This document shows positions 10,731 to 21,790 of a DNA stretch of 64,000 nucleotides, piece by piece (the first letter of the stretch is position 1; the number at the start of each line of letters is the position of its first letter). The position numbers and the translations under genes were made by a program. The stretch is from NCBI GenBank assembly GCA_026874595.1, contig CM049307.1, positions 98,146,330-98,210,329 on the forward strand, given 5' to 3'. The notes under the pieces were generated by a model. It worked only from the letters and a program-made list of their open reading frames with translations, was not told where the DNA came from and did no database searches. Source of the stretch: Sipunculus nudus. Lineage: Eukaryota; Annelida; Sipuncula; Golfingiida; Sipunculidae.

Positions 10731-13183
10731 GGCCGTGGTTGTTTTTGGCGGCGTCTCTTTGTCTGTTATCAACACTACTTAAAAAGGTAAAAACGGATTT
10801 TTAAGAAATGTTCAGGATAGCTCGACAATGATACAAGGAACAATAACTTAACATTTTGGGGTTATTTGGATCACCATCTATATCCAGGAATTTGAGTACA
10901 GGAAAAATGTTGCATTTCTTACAATGCCATATGGGGGTAATGAGCTTTTTCGTTTGTTGCCACTAAAAGGCATTCAGCGTCAGTATGCTATAACGTTCAG
11001 CATAACTGTGTTTATCACAAATTTCTTACAATGCCATATTTCGGCAATGAGCTGCCTTGGTGGAGGTCTGCGCTCTCTGAGTGTTTTCCTAGTTTTCCAT
11101 TGGTATCTTTTTGGATATTTATATTTGATTTTATATAGTATGTCTACAATCTTAAGTAAAGGTATAAAGTAAAAAATATATATATATATATATATATCAG
11201 ATAGGGTAAAGGTATTGTTATTGAAAATATTTATTTCCATTTCCAGACCGACATTTTTTTCATTAGAGTTCCATTACAAAAAAAAAAAAATAGACCGGAT
11301 CATATTACCAGCGTATAGGCCAGATATGATCATGGGAAACCGCGTTTATTACTTGGTTTATGTACAGGTGGTCTGTCGACGCTAATTATATATTTCTTTA
11401 AGCTACGATAACTCTGACAGATGCGTTCATTGTTTTATGCTCCATGTTTGTTTAATGATTTTTAATGTTCACATCATCTTTATAACTTATAAATGAAGCA
11501 TGGCGTGTTATTATAAGGTTCGAATGCCACTCCTGTCGTATTGCACAATATATATTTTTTGTTCGGGTAAAGTAAAAATTATCTTTAGCTGTATCTTAAA
11601 CGTAACATGTAATACAAATGTATCTGACCACCTCAAGGTATTTGCTTTTTCCAAATTATGGAGTTTTTTAATTTATTTTATGTTGTTTATGTCAGGACTT
11701 TTTATTTATGCGCAACCCAAAGGTCAGAAGAGGTAAACGTGGAACGCTAATTTCAACCAAGAGTAAACCTGCAGTGGTCAGTATTACTATAACTAAATAC
11801 TGATATCATCATCATCATCATTATTATTATTACACGATTATTAAATTGATCATACCATTTGTTTAATAACTTGTAAAGTCTATAAAATGCAAAGTACTTT
11901 CCGCTTGCAAACACATTTCCATTTCAAAAGTGTTAATAGATTTAAATTCCAAAACACATGTTTCACAAATCGTGAAAAGAATAAAAGCATTGACCGATCC
12001 TTGACAGCACACTTATACCAGCGCATTCGCAATGCCGTGCAAAATCATTAGCATACAAAGGAACGGGGCATACCAGCTTCAAGCCAGCTCTTCCACTTAC
12101 TTCTCCTTAAACCCTGTAGATTCATTTTTTTATGATGACCTCTTTGTGTGCTTTTTTTGTCAGTACATATACATCATCAATTTTGTGACTGTTTCTAGTG
12201 TGGCGACTAAAGTCCCTATGGGTCCCATGGAGTGAGAGATGCCGCTTGTTATTACACCTAAGGGATTCTGACAATGTATTTATTTTTTTTATCGGTGTCT
12301 TTGCCGTGCCACAAGCATTAACTGAGCCTCCTGTAGCATAACAGCCGACTCCAAGGCATCCCGACTTAACCTGTAACTTCAAGTAATAAGCGATCGGCAG
12401 AACAGTTCCGGCGAGGGTTTATTTGGTTTTTTTTACATCTTGTACTAAATACACACAAAGAGGGAATGGTTTCCGTTTGGATTCCATTTCTCTGGAGGAA
12501 AGGAGGTTACTTCGCACCAGCAGTTATTCTCAAGCAAGGCTTCATATGAACACATGGCAGAAGACCAACCCCTGGCGGCCAAATTCGCTTTGATCAACAG
12601 TTTTCCTTGACATCAAGGCAACGCCCGTGACACTTGAGATTGACCTGTCAATCACCGATCAACCCGAGGTCAAGCTTCAAGCCCCGCCTCCCAGCAAAGC
12701 CCCTCGAGAGTGCTAACTTTGACTCATTATTAATGTTTCCCCCAAAGACATAAACACTTAGGCCCGTGGTACAGTGATATCAGTTTCCCTGTAGTCGAGG
12801 TTTAATAAAATACTATACGGCAACCTTTTATCAAAGGACCAACGTTTTAAACATGTGGAAGAATGTGATTAACATATGTTTTTCTCAAGGACCGCTGCAG
12901 GTATAGGTTTTGTAATTGTGAATTCATGAAATAATGACATTATATATTCGTCTATTAACTTATTCGCTTTTCTAACCCATTTAGCTGTAGATCTTTATTG
13001 GGAATACCTAACTTAAGTAGTTCTGAAATATTTATTGTATTTAAACAGCACATACCTGAAAGGTAAAGTTTGTACTTGTTTATTTTTGTTATTTCCTCAT
13101 TCAAGCAGTGATCAAACTGACCGGATTATTAATGATCTCGTTGAGAATTAGTTAACTTTACCTGCAATCCTTTTGTACACGTG

Positions 13184-13186
<3 letters not shown>
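10731..13186. other. Intergenic DNA, no gene recognised
   Basis: Holds a short TA tract (11176-11197), an A13 run near 11277-11290, an (ATC)n then (ATT)n microsatellite near 11805-11832, and small open frames (10924-11240, 11500-11736, 12032-12382) overlapped on both strands. None shows a domain, signal peptide with mature region, or splice context I would defend. Confidence 0.5.

Positions 13187-13248
<62 letters not shown>
13187..13248. repeat. (TA)n microsatellite
   Basis: About 31 uninterrupted TA units. Confidence 0.95.
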
Positions 13249-13251
<3 letters not shown>

Positions 13252-14700
13252 TACACATAAATCTACTAGTAAAATTGCTGCTACATCTGCATAACAGAAA
13301 TAGAAACTCGACGTGATTCCAAATAAAAATATAAAATCAATTTACAAAATATATTACTACGAAAATTAAATCTAATGCACTGAGGCACAGTCAAATTCAT
13401 GGATGTATCAAAGACAGTCGTATAATGTACCCTGTGAAGTTAATCAATTTTTCAATAGAGAATATCTTTACACTGTGAATGTTTTCTTTACCTGGTTTGC
13501 TTTCGTATATATAGAATGGATCAGATTCAGAGTAAAGTAAAGAAAATAAAAAAAAAGTTTCTCTTTTATTTTTACAATCGGCGTTGTGAACTTAAAATTA
13601 CTGATTTAAAGTGACCGTTGTAAAAAGTTAAAAAAGTAAAAAGTGTTCATTTATACAAATTTATATTCATATGAATCCTGGAGTCAACAGAAGTAACAAC
13701 TGTATTTATCAAATGCTTTCGGTATTCTGTGAACCAAACACTTCACTTGTCACAATAGCGCTTACTAAGGGACGACAGATTATGTGACCGCCAGTCTGTA
13801 TTGTATAAGAAAAAAAAACTGATTTAATTATGTAACCCCGGGGCTAGACCATCCAAATTTCTTTTTTTTTACCAATAACCTGCCTACTTACATAAGCCAT
13901 ACTTTGGAACGTCTGAGTAAGTTTGCACTTGAGAACAATACATATATTAAATAGTTATATATAGGTATATGATGAAGATTCAGTAAAGAAGGGATCATCT
14001 CCGTGCCACCCTGTACGGGTACAGGTCGAGGTATCAAGTATATGCCATGAAGTAAGAAATTATCGTTTGTCGTTTCAGTAAGTTTTACCATGCTAGGGCA
14101 TATAACTATTTCATCCATGTTCCATCATTACATCGGCAATACCGAATACATTGTTGTATTGCTCCGGAGTGCCAGTGCGCTGGCCACAGCGCCGTGGTTG
14201 TTGTATAGAAAATCTGAACTTTATAAATCTTCTGTGGCATGTGCAACAAACGGACTTTATGTTTGGTGGAAGACGAGAAATAAGGAGAGGGTGGTGCAGC
14301 AACATCGGACTGCCTTGTACGCATGAATTATGTCGGAGCACCAACCCATACCGCATCATCTCAGATGGACGTTGTTCAGATAGACGCCATTGTATCACCG
14401 TGACGCTGTTTATTTGGACGCCATGAAAATGGACGCGGATCAGATAGACGCACATGTAATATAGTCGCCATTGTAAACTGATCGGGCTCATGCACCTTTC
14501 AGAAAGACGCTTAAATACATGTGATATAGCCATAATTTGCTTACGTGGGATTTCAAGCGATGAGAGCGATCTGGAAAGGAAGAGCATGTATTGCTGCTCG
14601 TTATTTAGTGTCGAAAGCCCCAGTAACACATGCACTTACAGCCGGTTTACGACAGAATACGACCACCAGCGACCTGAAAATCGTAGTCTTGGAAAGGGCC
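13249..14700. other. Intergenic DNA with AGATAGACGC-type repeats
   Basis: No gene recognised. At about 14360-14475 there are short imperfect repeats of TGGACGC and CAGATAGACGC, each followed by CAT. At 14619-14640 and again at 14772-14792 the related strings CCCCAGTAACACATGC and GCCCAGTCACACATGC occur, probably ends of the same mobile repeat family. The minus-strand frame at 14111-14635 (174 codons) has no recognisable domain and overlaps plus-strand frames. Confidence 0.4.
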
Positions 14701-14775
14701 TTTGACAAGTCCTAAGAAGTCGTAGGTTGTCTAAAGTAGTCGTAAGTACTCCTTACCAATCGTAATGCGAAAGGC

Positions 14776-15850
14776 CCAGTCACACATGCCTATGAGTGCC
14801 AATACGATTACCTACGACTACGTGGTCACGACTAGTCGTTGCCGATTACCTGCGACATGTTGTAACAGGTGCCCTTTTATTGTGTGCAGCGGTCTTGCAG
14901 ATGATTGTTTCATTGTGCACACGGATGTTCCATGTGTTGTTGGCATTTTGTTTGTGTGCCGCGCGTGGCTCGTGTTGTGGCGGGGGCTCGGTTTGATCCC
15001 CATTGGTTGAACCCTGGATGCACAGCGTTTTTTGTTCTGGTATGTCCTTTGAACGTGTGTACTGTGTTAGATTCTTTAGCATGTTCGAGCAACGGAAGGT
15101 TCTCGGCTGGAGGTGAAAAGTTATAAATAGGGGGCTGTTTTTTAGAGCCGAGAGAGAATATTCCAGCGGCCACAGAAGCGTGTATGTCAGTTTGTGGGAC
15201 CTAATCCGATAAGTGCGGCATTTATAGATTTTCTTCAGATTTTCAACCGGATTTTGTGACGAATCTTATTTGGTCTTCAGTTTACCTTCTAGATTGTTAT
15301 AGGAGCTTTACATTTGACTGTTATTCTCCGAGATAATTTGAGTGAACTTTTCATCCACTTATATACATTTTAAAGGATTTATCGCTGTGACAGTGGTGGT
15401 ATCCAGGTACTGTGCATTTTGTTTATTTTTCTGTGTGATTGTATTGATTTGTTGTTATACTGCTGTTATATTGTGTAATTATATTTATTTAGTTTATTGT
15501 AATGTTAGGGTTGTTTTAAGAATAAATTATAGTTATTTGTTAAAAAAAAACACTGACTTTCTTTATTCATTCCCCTAGACATTTTACACTGTCTAGCGTT
15601 ACAGAATCTGATTTTTTTTATCTCCATGACAAAGTTTATGTTCATCACGCATACATGATGTGTTGATATTAGGTTCCTTAACAATGTCGCATGGGAATTG
15701 GTTTGTGGTCACACATGGGGCCACTTTACGAGCGAACGTAATCAGTCGGTGGAAGTTGTAGAGTCCGGTCTGACTACATTTTATATCGCCATACGACTAG
15801 TCGTAAGTTTACTACCAACCAATCGTTGAATGAGACGATATGTCATGTGA
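14776..15850 (+). repeat. TCGTA-rich interspersed repeat, copy 1 (interrupted by solo LTR)
   Basis: Dispersed repeat of unknown class, seen at 14776-14860 and 15684-15850 on either side of a solo LTR. It begins CAGTCACACATGCCTA, continues with CGACTA and TCGTTGCCGATTACC, and after the LTR reads CGCATGGG, CACACATGGGGCC, AATCAGTCGGTG, GTCCGGTCTGA, then ATACGACTAGTCGTAAG and GAATGAGACGATATGTC. The same blocks appear in the same order on the minus strand at 19926-20163 plus 21735-21790. Outer limits are approximate. Confidence 0.65.
14861..15683 (+). mobile_element. Solo LTR of a Gypsy-type retrotransposon
   Basis: An 823-bp sequence starting TGTAACAGG and ending CCTTAACA, flanked by the 4-bp duplication ATGT (14857-14860 and 15684-15687). 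It contains a TATA box (TATAAATAG, 15122-15130) and a poly(A) signal (AATAAA, 15521-15526). It matches, in opposite orientation and over its whole length, the LTR at 57075-57901 that carries a primer site and gag. It therefore represents recombination between two LTRs. It inserted into the older TCGTA-rich repeat. Small open frames inside it are incidental. Confidence 0.85.
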
Positions 15851-16540
15851 TAACTATCGAGTGGTTGTACGATAACTACCGACTGGTCGTGGCTACGTAC
15901 GAGTCCTCGGCCTTACTATGCGAACGGTTGTACGACCACATAGGACAACTTACGAGTACTTAAGAGTTGGTCCGACTGCACTAGTACAGTCATTTTGTAA
16001 CATGACCTCACACAAATTGCAACAAAATCTCATTTGTTTTGTATCCCAGAAGGTATCCTTTTGAACATATAAAAAGTTCTCCTGGGGGAAAGTAGTAAAA
16101 TTTGGGAATATCCAAAATGGCCGCCAGAAGGCCTAGAATCCATCAAATTTAATTAATCAAAAGGGTATAAATATGTAATACGACATTTTCAGGTTTTTTT
16201 GGGGGGTCGCAGAATCCAATTCTGGTCTTTATTTGTTAATTTAAAAATTCCCAAGACTCATATTTGGGGGTCGATGTGGAAACGGTCTGAAGCATGGGGT
16301 GCGGTAGGGGTGGGGGTTGTAGCACGACTCAGTTGGCATTTATATTGAGCAGGTAACCCTAATTTGGTAATGTGCAGCGCTCACCTAACCTTTTGCAATA
16401 ATATTGTAGTAATTAGATTTTCAACAAACATGAAGAGGGCTTGACCGATATGCTGGGTTTAAACGGAATTGTTCTCGCCAGGTAGGGATTGTTAGAAAGT
16501 ATACTAAAACAGTCACGATTGGTCTGGTTTATGTCAAATG
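15851..16540. other. Intergenic DNA
   Basis: The first 120 bp continue with degenerate TCGTA and GGTTGTACGA strings that may belong to the TCGTA-rich repeat. The rest has no gene I recognise. Confidence 0.45.
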
Positions 16541-16542
16541 AC

Positions 16543-16664
16543 GAGTCGCCTGCTTTTGAAACGCCCCAAGAGGTTATTAGATGCACCTGTCAGAGTAACT
16601 GCAGCACCATCAGATGCACGTGCAAAAAGAATCACATAGCGTGTACCCTGGCTATGGCGACTGT
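16543..16664 (+). pseudogene. Cysteine-rich (CXC-type) C-terminal domain fragment
   Basis: A plus-strand frame reads IRCTCQSNCSTIRCTCKKN followed by HIACTLA. The spacing C-x-C-x3-C-x4-R-C-x-C-x6-C is the tesmin/TSO1 CXC style and also occurs at the C-terminus of uncharacterised invertebrate mobile-element proteins. Just after ACTLA the frame loses the expected next cysteines. A DCG-stop reading sits in another frame at about 16656-16668, which suggests a small indel. No exon boundaries or partner domains were found, so I call it a decayed fragment. The alternative is a genuine terminal exon of an unknown gene. Confidence 0.45.
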
Positions 16665-16669
16665 GGTTG

Positions 16670-17277
16670 ACTATCAGGTAGGAAGCCTTTTTTTCATGTC
16701 ATGAGCCAGCATTCAATAATTTCATACTACGTTTTTATTTTCCTTTAAATTAAAGTTTTGTTGTGTCTGTAGGTAAAATCTTATTTCCTTTAGATTATTG
16801 TAAACACATGTAAGTTGATAATGCATAGCATTGATATACAAAATGTATACATGTAGCACCAGCCATTAATGCAAAGCCACCTGTTTCTTAACGGTAATAC
16901 ATAACTAATATATTGTACAAGTAAAACATTTTACACAAGGACATAAATCTACACAGGTCACAAAGTACAAAGACAAAACAGAATGCAGTTACTTTGATCC
17001 ACTGAAGTCATTTTTTGTTATTGTGGGATCAATTTATACACATGATATATGCTTGATAACAGAGTGAATGGATCTTTGAATATTATTAATAATTAATTTT
17101 GAATTGTCAATTCCAAATTTCTAGTTTCATTTTGCTTTGCTTTTCAGTTACAATTTAAAAAAAAAGGTTTGCAGTAGAATGACGTTTTTGAGAAGAAATT
17201 GAATTTGTCGGCTTAGTTTTTTTCAAGAAAACCAACTGAAAGTCCGGGAATAGTCTAACAAAACGTTTGCTGATCGG
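16670..17277. other. Intergenic DNA
   Basis: AT-rich sequence with an A-run near 17155-17165. No features recognised. Confidence 0.5.
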
Positions 17278-17505
17278 GTATTTTCAACATTTGGACGATC
17301 TCTTTGGACTGAACTTTCTAATGATGTTAAATGAAGCGAAACTATTGACGACTTTAAAAGAAAATTGAAAACGTACCTTTTTCGACTTAGATTTTTATCA
17401 GATTTTAACTCGTGTCATAATATAATTTAGTACTTTTGTAAAGCGCCACTGATTAAAAATATCTATAAAAGTAGGCGCTATATTAAATAAATAAAGTTTA
17501 AATTT
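17278..17505 (+). pseudogene. LINE (CR1/L2-like) C-terminal tail and 3' UTR fragment
   Basis: The plus frame at 17278-17430 reads FSTFGRSLWTELSNDV, one in-frame TGA, then SETIDDFKRKLKTYLF. This is the well-known tail of CR1/L2-type non-LTR retrotransposon proteins (GPxLWNxLP, then an FKRxLKTxLF motif). It is followed by GTAAAGCGCC and GTAGGCGCTATATTAAATAAA, the usual 3' UTR end of such LINEs. Only the last 50 or so codons and the 3' end are present, as expected from 5' truncation during reverse transcription. The stop makes it dead. Confidence 0.7.
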
Positions 17506-18590
17506 AAAAGTCAGAGATTTTTCATCCGAGTTGACTGCTGGAAACCCTGTGCGTAACTGACAACAGACACTTTGTGATAAGAATGGACAAGATGACGTTT
17601 GATTTGACATGTGCTCATTATATATCTACATGATTTTATTGATATGGTGATTAAAAAAATCTAAAATATAAACTAATAAAGATAACGTCTTAGCGGAAAA
17701 GGTAGCATAAGCTAGATGTTGATGGATTTGATTGATCTGAACTGATAAGTAAGAAAATTGTTGCAAATAATACTTTGTGATCTGACCATGTTTTCTAATG
17801 GTGAAACTGGAGCATGTGAACAATTTGTAAACATGTGATCTATACCATTTCCATGATCTGCGGTTGACATGTTGATAGGTTGTTGACAGCTCAGTAGTTG
17901 GAACGTTTGATCAATTAAATCCAAATCTTTTTTTTCATACCATTTTATACAGTTGCCTTATAATTAACGTCCCCAGTCCAGAGGTGCAAGGACTTATGGT
18001 GGGGGAGGGATTTTGAGGCGCTGAATAGTGGGAGTTTCAATATCTCTGCATTTACATATGGGATATGAAACTTAATTCAACACTTCGTACAGAAAAAACA
18101 GTAGATGCATAATTACTGAATATTTATAAATCAACAGACAGACAGATAGACGAACAAATCTGATCACATTATTTCCCATTCTCCCTGGGCAGGAAATTGA
18201 TGAACAAAAGTTTGCATTAGTTCCTCACTTTTTATTTTATCATTTTTTTTTAGTTTATAATTTTCATACATTTGAAATATCATATATATTTGGATATACA
18301 TAAATAAGTCAATTCGAAATTCTTCATATCATCATCATTTATCGCTAAATTGGCTCATATAACATCACATTATGCAAACTGATGGATTTATTCTTATTTC
18401 GAAATTATTCAAAAGGAATTAAGAGCCACAATACGACAACATGGCATCTTGTAGGTTACATTGGAGATAAAACAGCGTTTCAGTTTTGGAAATACAGTTC
18501 AAGCAAAAACAATTATTCCCTTACACTTTATGTATATTGCTGTGGGGGTAATGGGAGTGATTTGAGAATAACTGTACACCTTCGACAGCT
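17506..18590. other. Intergenic DNA
   Basis: AT-rich sequence with small open frames on the minus strand (17398-17924) that lack recognisable domains. Nothing else seen. Confidence 0.5.
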
Positions 18591-18673
18591 GGGGGGGGGG
18601 GGGGGGGGGGATTATTGACAATGCAAATGGATCTTGGCAATGCAAGTGAATACAATGGAGCTCCCCCCCCCCC
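18591..18673. repeat. G20 tract and C11 tract in inverted arrangement
   Basis: G20 at 18591-18610 and C11 at 18663-18673 with about 52 bp between. Within one strand the two can pair as a GC stem. The G20 run can also form a quadruplex. Run length is likely polymorphic or a sequencing estimate. Confidence 0.85.
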
Positions 18674-19925
18674 AAGTCAAATTTTACCTCGCCTTGTTTG
18701 TGAGCTTTGATTTCAAATTTCATATTTTAACCGATTAAATCCTTATGTGTATATACCGTGAAAATCAAATCAGCAGTGCTTACTAGAATAAAATGTGCCA
18801 TGGTCAAAGTTGGGCAAAATTAAAGTTCCTAATTATACACTCATGCCAATAATTTTAAGAATTTACAAAAAGTTGATCTAATTTCTTTCATACAATTAAA
18901 TCTTGATTAAATAGTTGTTAACTTGAAAAAAAAATCTCCAACTATAGCAGTTACCATGATAAGACAAAAAAATATATTTCTTAATATTTTGATAAGGTAT
19001 CTTATTAATGCTTTGGTCCATAATTTTTAAAAATTATGTAATATTGACCTAATTTTTGGCCCGTTCATAGGAAATTTATAGCGGAAATTTATAAATATTT
19101 ATAAATATGAACAAACACAGACGAGTTGTTTTGATTTTAGGCAGTCATGAAGTGTAACAACAGGTTTCTCCTTAAATTCTCGAAGGACCGAAGTCGCATT
19201 TGCCCAATTTTGGGCTTGGTAGGAGACGTAAGGGAACTTACGGACATCGAATTGCATGTCATATTTTGGATTTGTCGGTCTAATAGTTATAAAACGTGCC
19301 AGTCAAACGGACAGACAGACGGACGGACGGATGACAGACAATGGATCATAACTATAGCTCAAATGACTAATAAGCGGCTGAACTAAAAATTGTAATGTAT
19401 GTCAACACTTTGGAGATTGATAAGGTTTTCCGGAGATCTTTGGTTATTGTTGCCATTTTCAGATAGTGTTGCTCATGTCATGATGTCCCTTTAATTCACA
19501 GATTGCTGATTTTATATTGGTACCATAGTGTTTTATAGTTCATGAAATACACTTTATTTCAAAACTACTTGAACAAGAATAAGCAAGAGGTTATAAGACG
19601 ATAACCAAGAGATCATTCATACAACACCGTTTGAACGCTGATGCATTTATGGTGAAATAAAAGGTATTTTCTACTTTGTCAAATTTGACGATTTTCCAAT
19701 TTTCCTCCCACACAATCGCTTAGGACTTTTTTTCTTACATTAAGGCCATACTAAGGAATCAAAATCAGTTGCGTTTGCTTTTGTTGCAGTTTGTGTGAGG
19801 TTGACCACTTATTTCGGGTAAAATGCCTGTACTACACGTGCGACTGGTCGTAATAGGAATAATGTTGCGTGTAAACTGAGGAACTGAGCTAATTATAGAC
19901 CCGAATGCATATATATATATAGGGC
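18674..19925. other. Intergenic DNA with a GGAC(A/G) microsatellite
   Basis: No gene recognised. At 19308-19332 there is an imperfect (GACA)n then (GGAC)n run. The preceding 300 bp resembles the style of a retroposon 3' end but I could not assign it. Around 19840-19925 degenerate TCGTA strings begin. Confidence 0.4.
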
Positions 19926-21790
19926 TAGACATATCGTCTGATTCAACGATCGGTCGTTAGTAATCTTACGACTTGTCGTATGGTCGTATATAAGGCAATC
20001 AGGCCGGACCCAAAATCTCTCACAGACTGATTACGACCGCCCGTAACGTGACCCAAAAACTCTCACGGACTGATTACGACCGCCCGTAACCAGGCCCCAT
20101 GTATGACCGCAGAGCTAATCCCATGCGACAATATGCCGGTGATCGGCAACGAGTAGTCGCGACCAGACCTGGGGTCAATTCAAATTTGTAAATTCCAGTT
20201 CAATTCCAATTCAAGAGCTTTTATGAAACTTCAATTCCAATTCAATTCAAATAATTATTATTCAATTCTATTTCAAGTCACAATTCAAAAAGTTGCATTC
20301 ATTTGAATACATTTCGTTGGTGTATAACAAGTGTCAACATAGCAGTTCTTTTACTTAGGACCAGTACAAAACGTACAGTTTTGTTCGGAATTGGTTGAAT
20401 TTGCTCCAAAACTAAAAAATATCATTAATTACAAGTTTTGCCATTTCATGTGGCAAGGCATAGCAGTCAGACAGGTTTTACTAGCTTTTTTGGGCAGTTA
20501 TTTCTTATTACCTAGTGCAATTAATATTTATCCAATTATTTTTTTTAAATACATGTTTGACTACACTTAAAATTCTCTAAATTTTATTCATCTATTGAAA
20601 TGTGCATGTTAAATGTCAATAAGACATTAAAGGGGCCTATTCACATACAAGACATGTTAAATATACTTGAGATAAATCGTGTTCTCCTTGTAACAGTATG
20701 CCATGTGCCAATTTTCATACCTAACAGTTTGTTCAATCCTGTTTATGAGTGGAAATAAGCTTCTTGTTTGTGAATTGTGGTCATGCCTTCCTGTTATGGT
20801 AAACAGCTAAATATACACACTTGGACATGCACATTGTTTACTTACACACAGAACCATAACAATGTATCAAATTTGAATCTGAGATAGTAAGTTATATGCA
20901 AAGATGGTTTTATTGGGCATTTTTAAGGTTTTTGTCTTACATCCCACAGGGGGCGCTGTTCATTGTTATATCCCCTAACAATAGCAAGGTCTAAAATCTT
21001 GGTGCTTGCATGAGCACTCATGTGTCATATAATTTTACTGATTTTACTCATGAAAGACCAGTAGTCTATCTGATGTACTTTGCTATCTCATGACTGTTTT
21101 TTTCTGGCCAGTAAAGTGCCCTATGTAATCAGAAGCAATGGTCACCACTTAGGTAAAACTGGTCCAAGCACACCAGGCCAGCAGAGCAGCTCCAGGCGTA
21201 TTTGGTACTTTAACGTTAGGCACTTCCTAGAAAGTCACTGGACCAGAACAAGTCAGCTCAGTATCATCTGATAGACATGCTATATGGCACAACAGGAAAT
21301 GGAAAGTAATAGAAAATAACACATTTTACTTTTATTCTATTATCATTACTATTACAGCTCCGTTTTATATCTATTAAAGTAATATATTACTATTACTCTG
21401 AAAATATGAAAAAAGTCTGTTACTATATATCATATTATTATCCCATCTCTGGTGTGCTAAATTTGTTGATACAAACAATTCAGGAACAATGAATAAGAAG
21501 CATTGAAGCTGTTATCATGTTCCTTGTGTCACCCATGAGTGGCATTTGTGTTTGATTTTAACCAAATACTGCATGGCTGATCTTCACACTGAACCTGAGC
21601 TACTTCCAATGAGCGACTCTTAGGAAAATATGAGATCTCGAACATTTGTTCATCAATTCAGATCAATTTAGTGGAGCCTGTAAACTTCAATTCCAATTCA
21701 ATTCTAATTCAATTCAGAATTGACCCCAGGTCTGGTCGTGACCATGAAATCGTAGGTGATCGTAGGCGATCGTAGGCATGTGTGACTGCA
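19926..21790 (-). repeat. TCGTA-rich interspersed repeat, copy 2 (interrupted by hAT-like element)
   Basis: Minus-strand copy of the family at 14776-15850, seen at 21735-21790 and 19926-20163 around a DNA transposon. On the minus strand it runs CAGTCACACATGCCTACGA, TTGCCGATCACC, TCGCATGGGAT, ATACATGGGGCC, AATCAGTC, then CATACGACAAGTCGTAAG and GAATCAGACGATATGTC. This copy has an extra internal duplication of about 50 bp (ACTGATTACGACCGCCCGTAAC, shared by 20025-20048 and 20069-20092). Confidence 0.65.
20164..21734. mobile_element. Non-autonomous hAT-like DNA transposon
   Basis: A 1571-bp element with perfect 18-bp terminal inverted repeats, CAGACCTGGGGTCAATTC at 20164-20181 and its complement at 21717-21734. 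The flanks GTCGCGAC (20156-20163) and GTCGTGAC (21735-21742) form an 8-bp target duplication with one mismatch. CAG...CTG ends with an 8-bp duplication are the hAT signature. Both subterminal regions are full of AATTCAATTCCAATTC-type direct repeats, the sort of sequence hAT transposases bind. No transposase is encoded, the longest frame inside being about 63 codons, so it must have been moved in trans. Confidence 0.8.

Noticed and set aside
14111-14635. 174-codon minus-strand gene or Harbinger transposase piece
   Set aside because: No catalytic or DNA-binding motif could be matched. It crosses repeated AGATAGACGC DNA and overlaps plus-strand frames.
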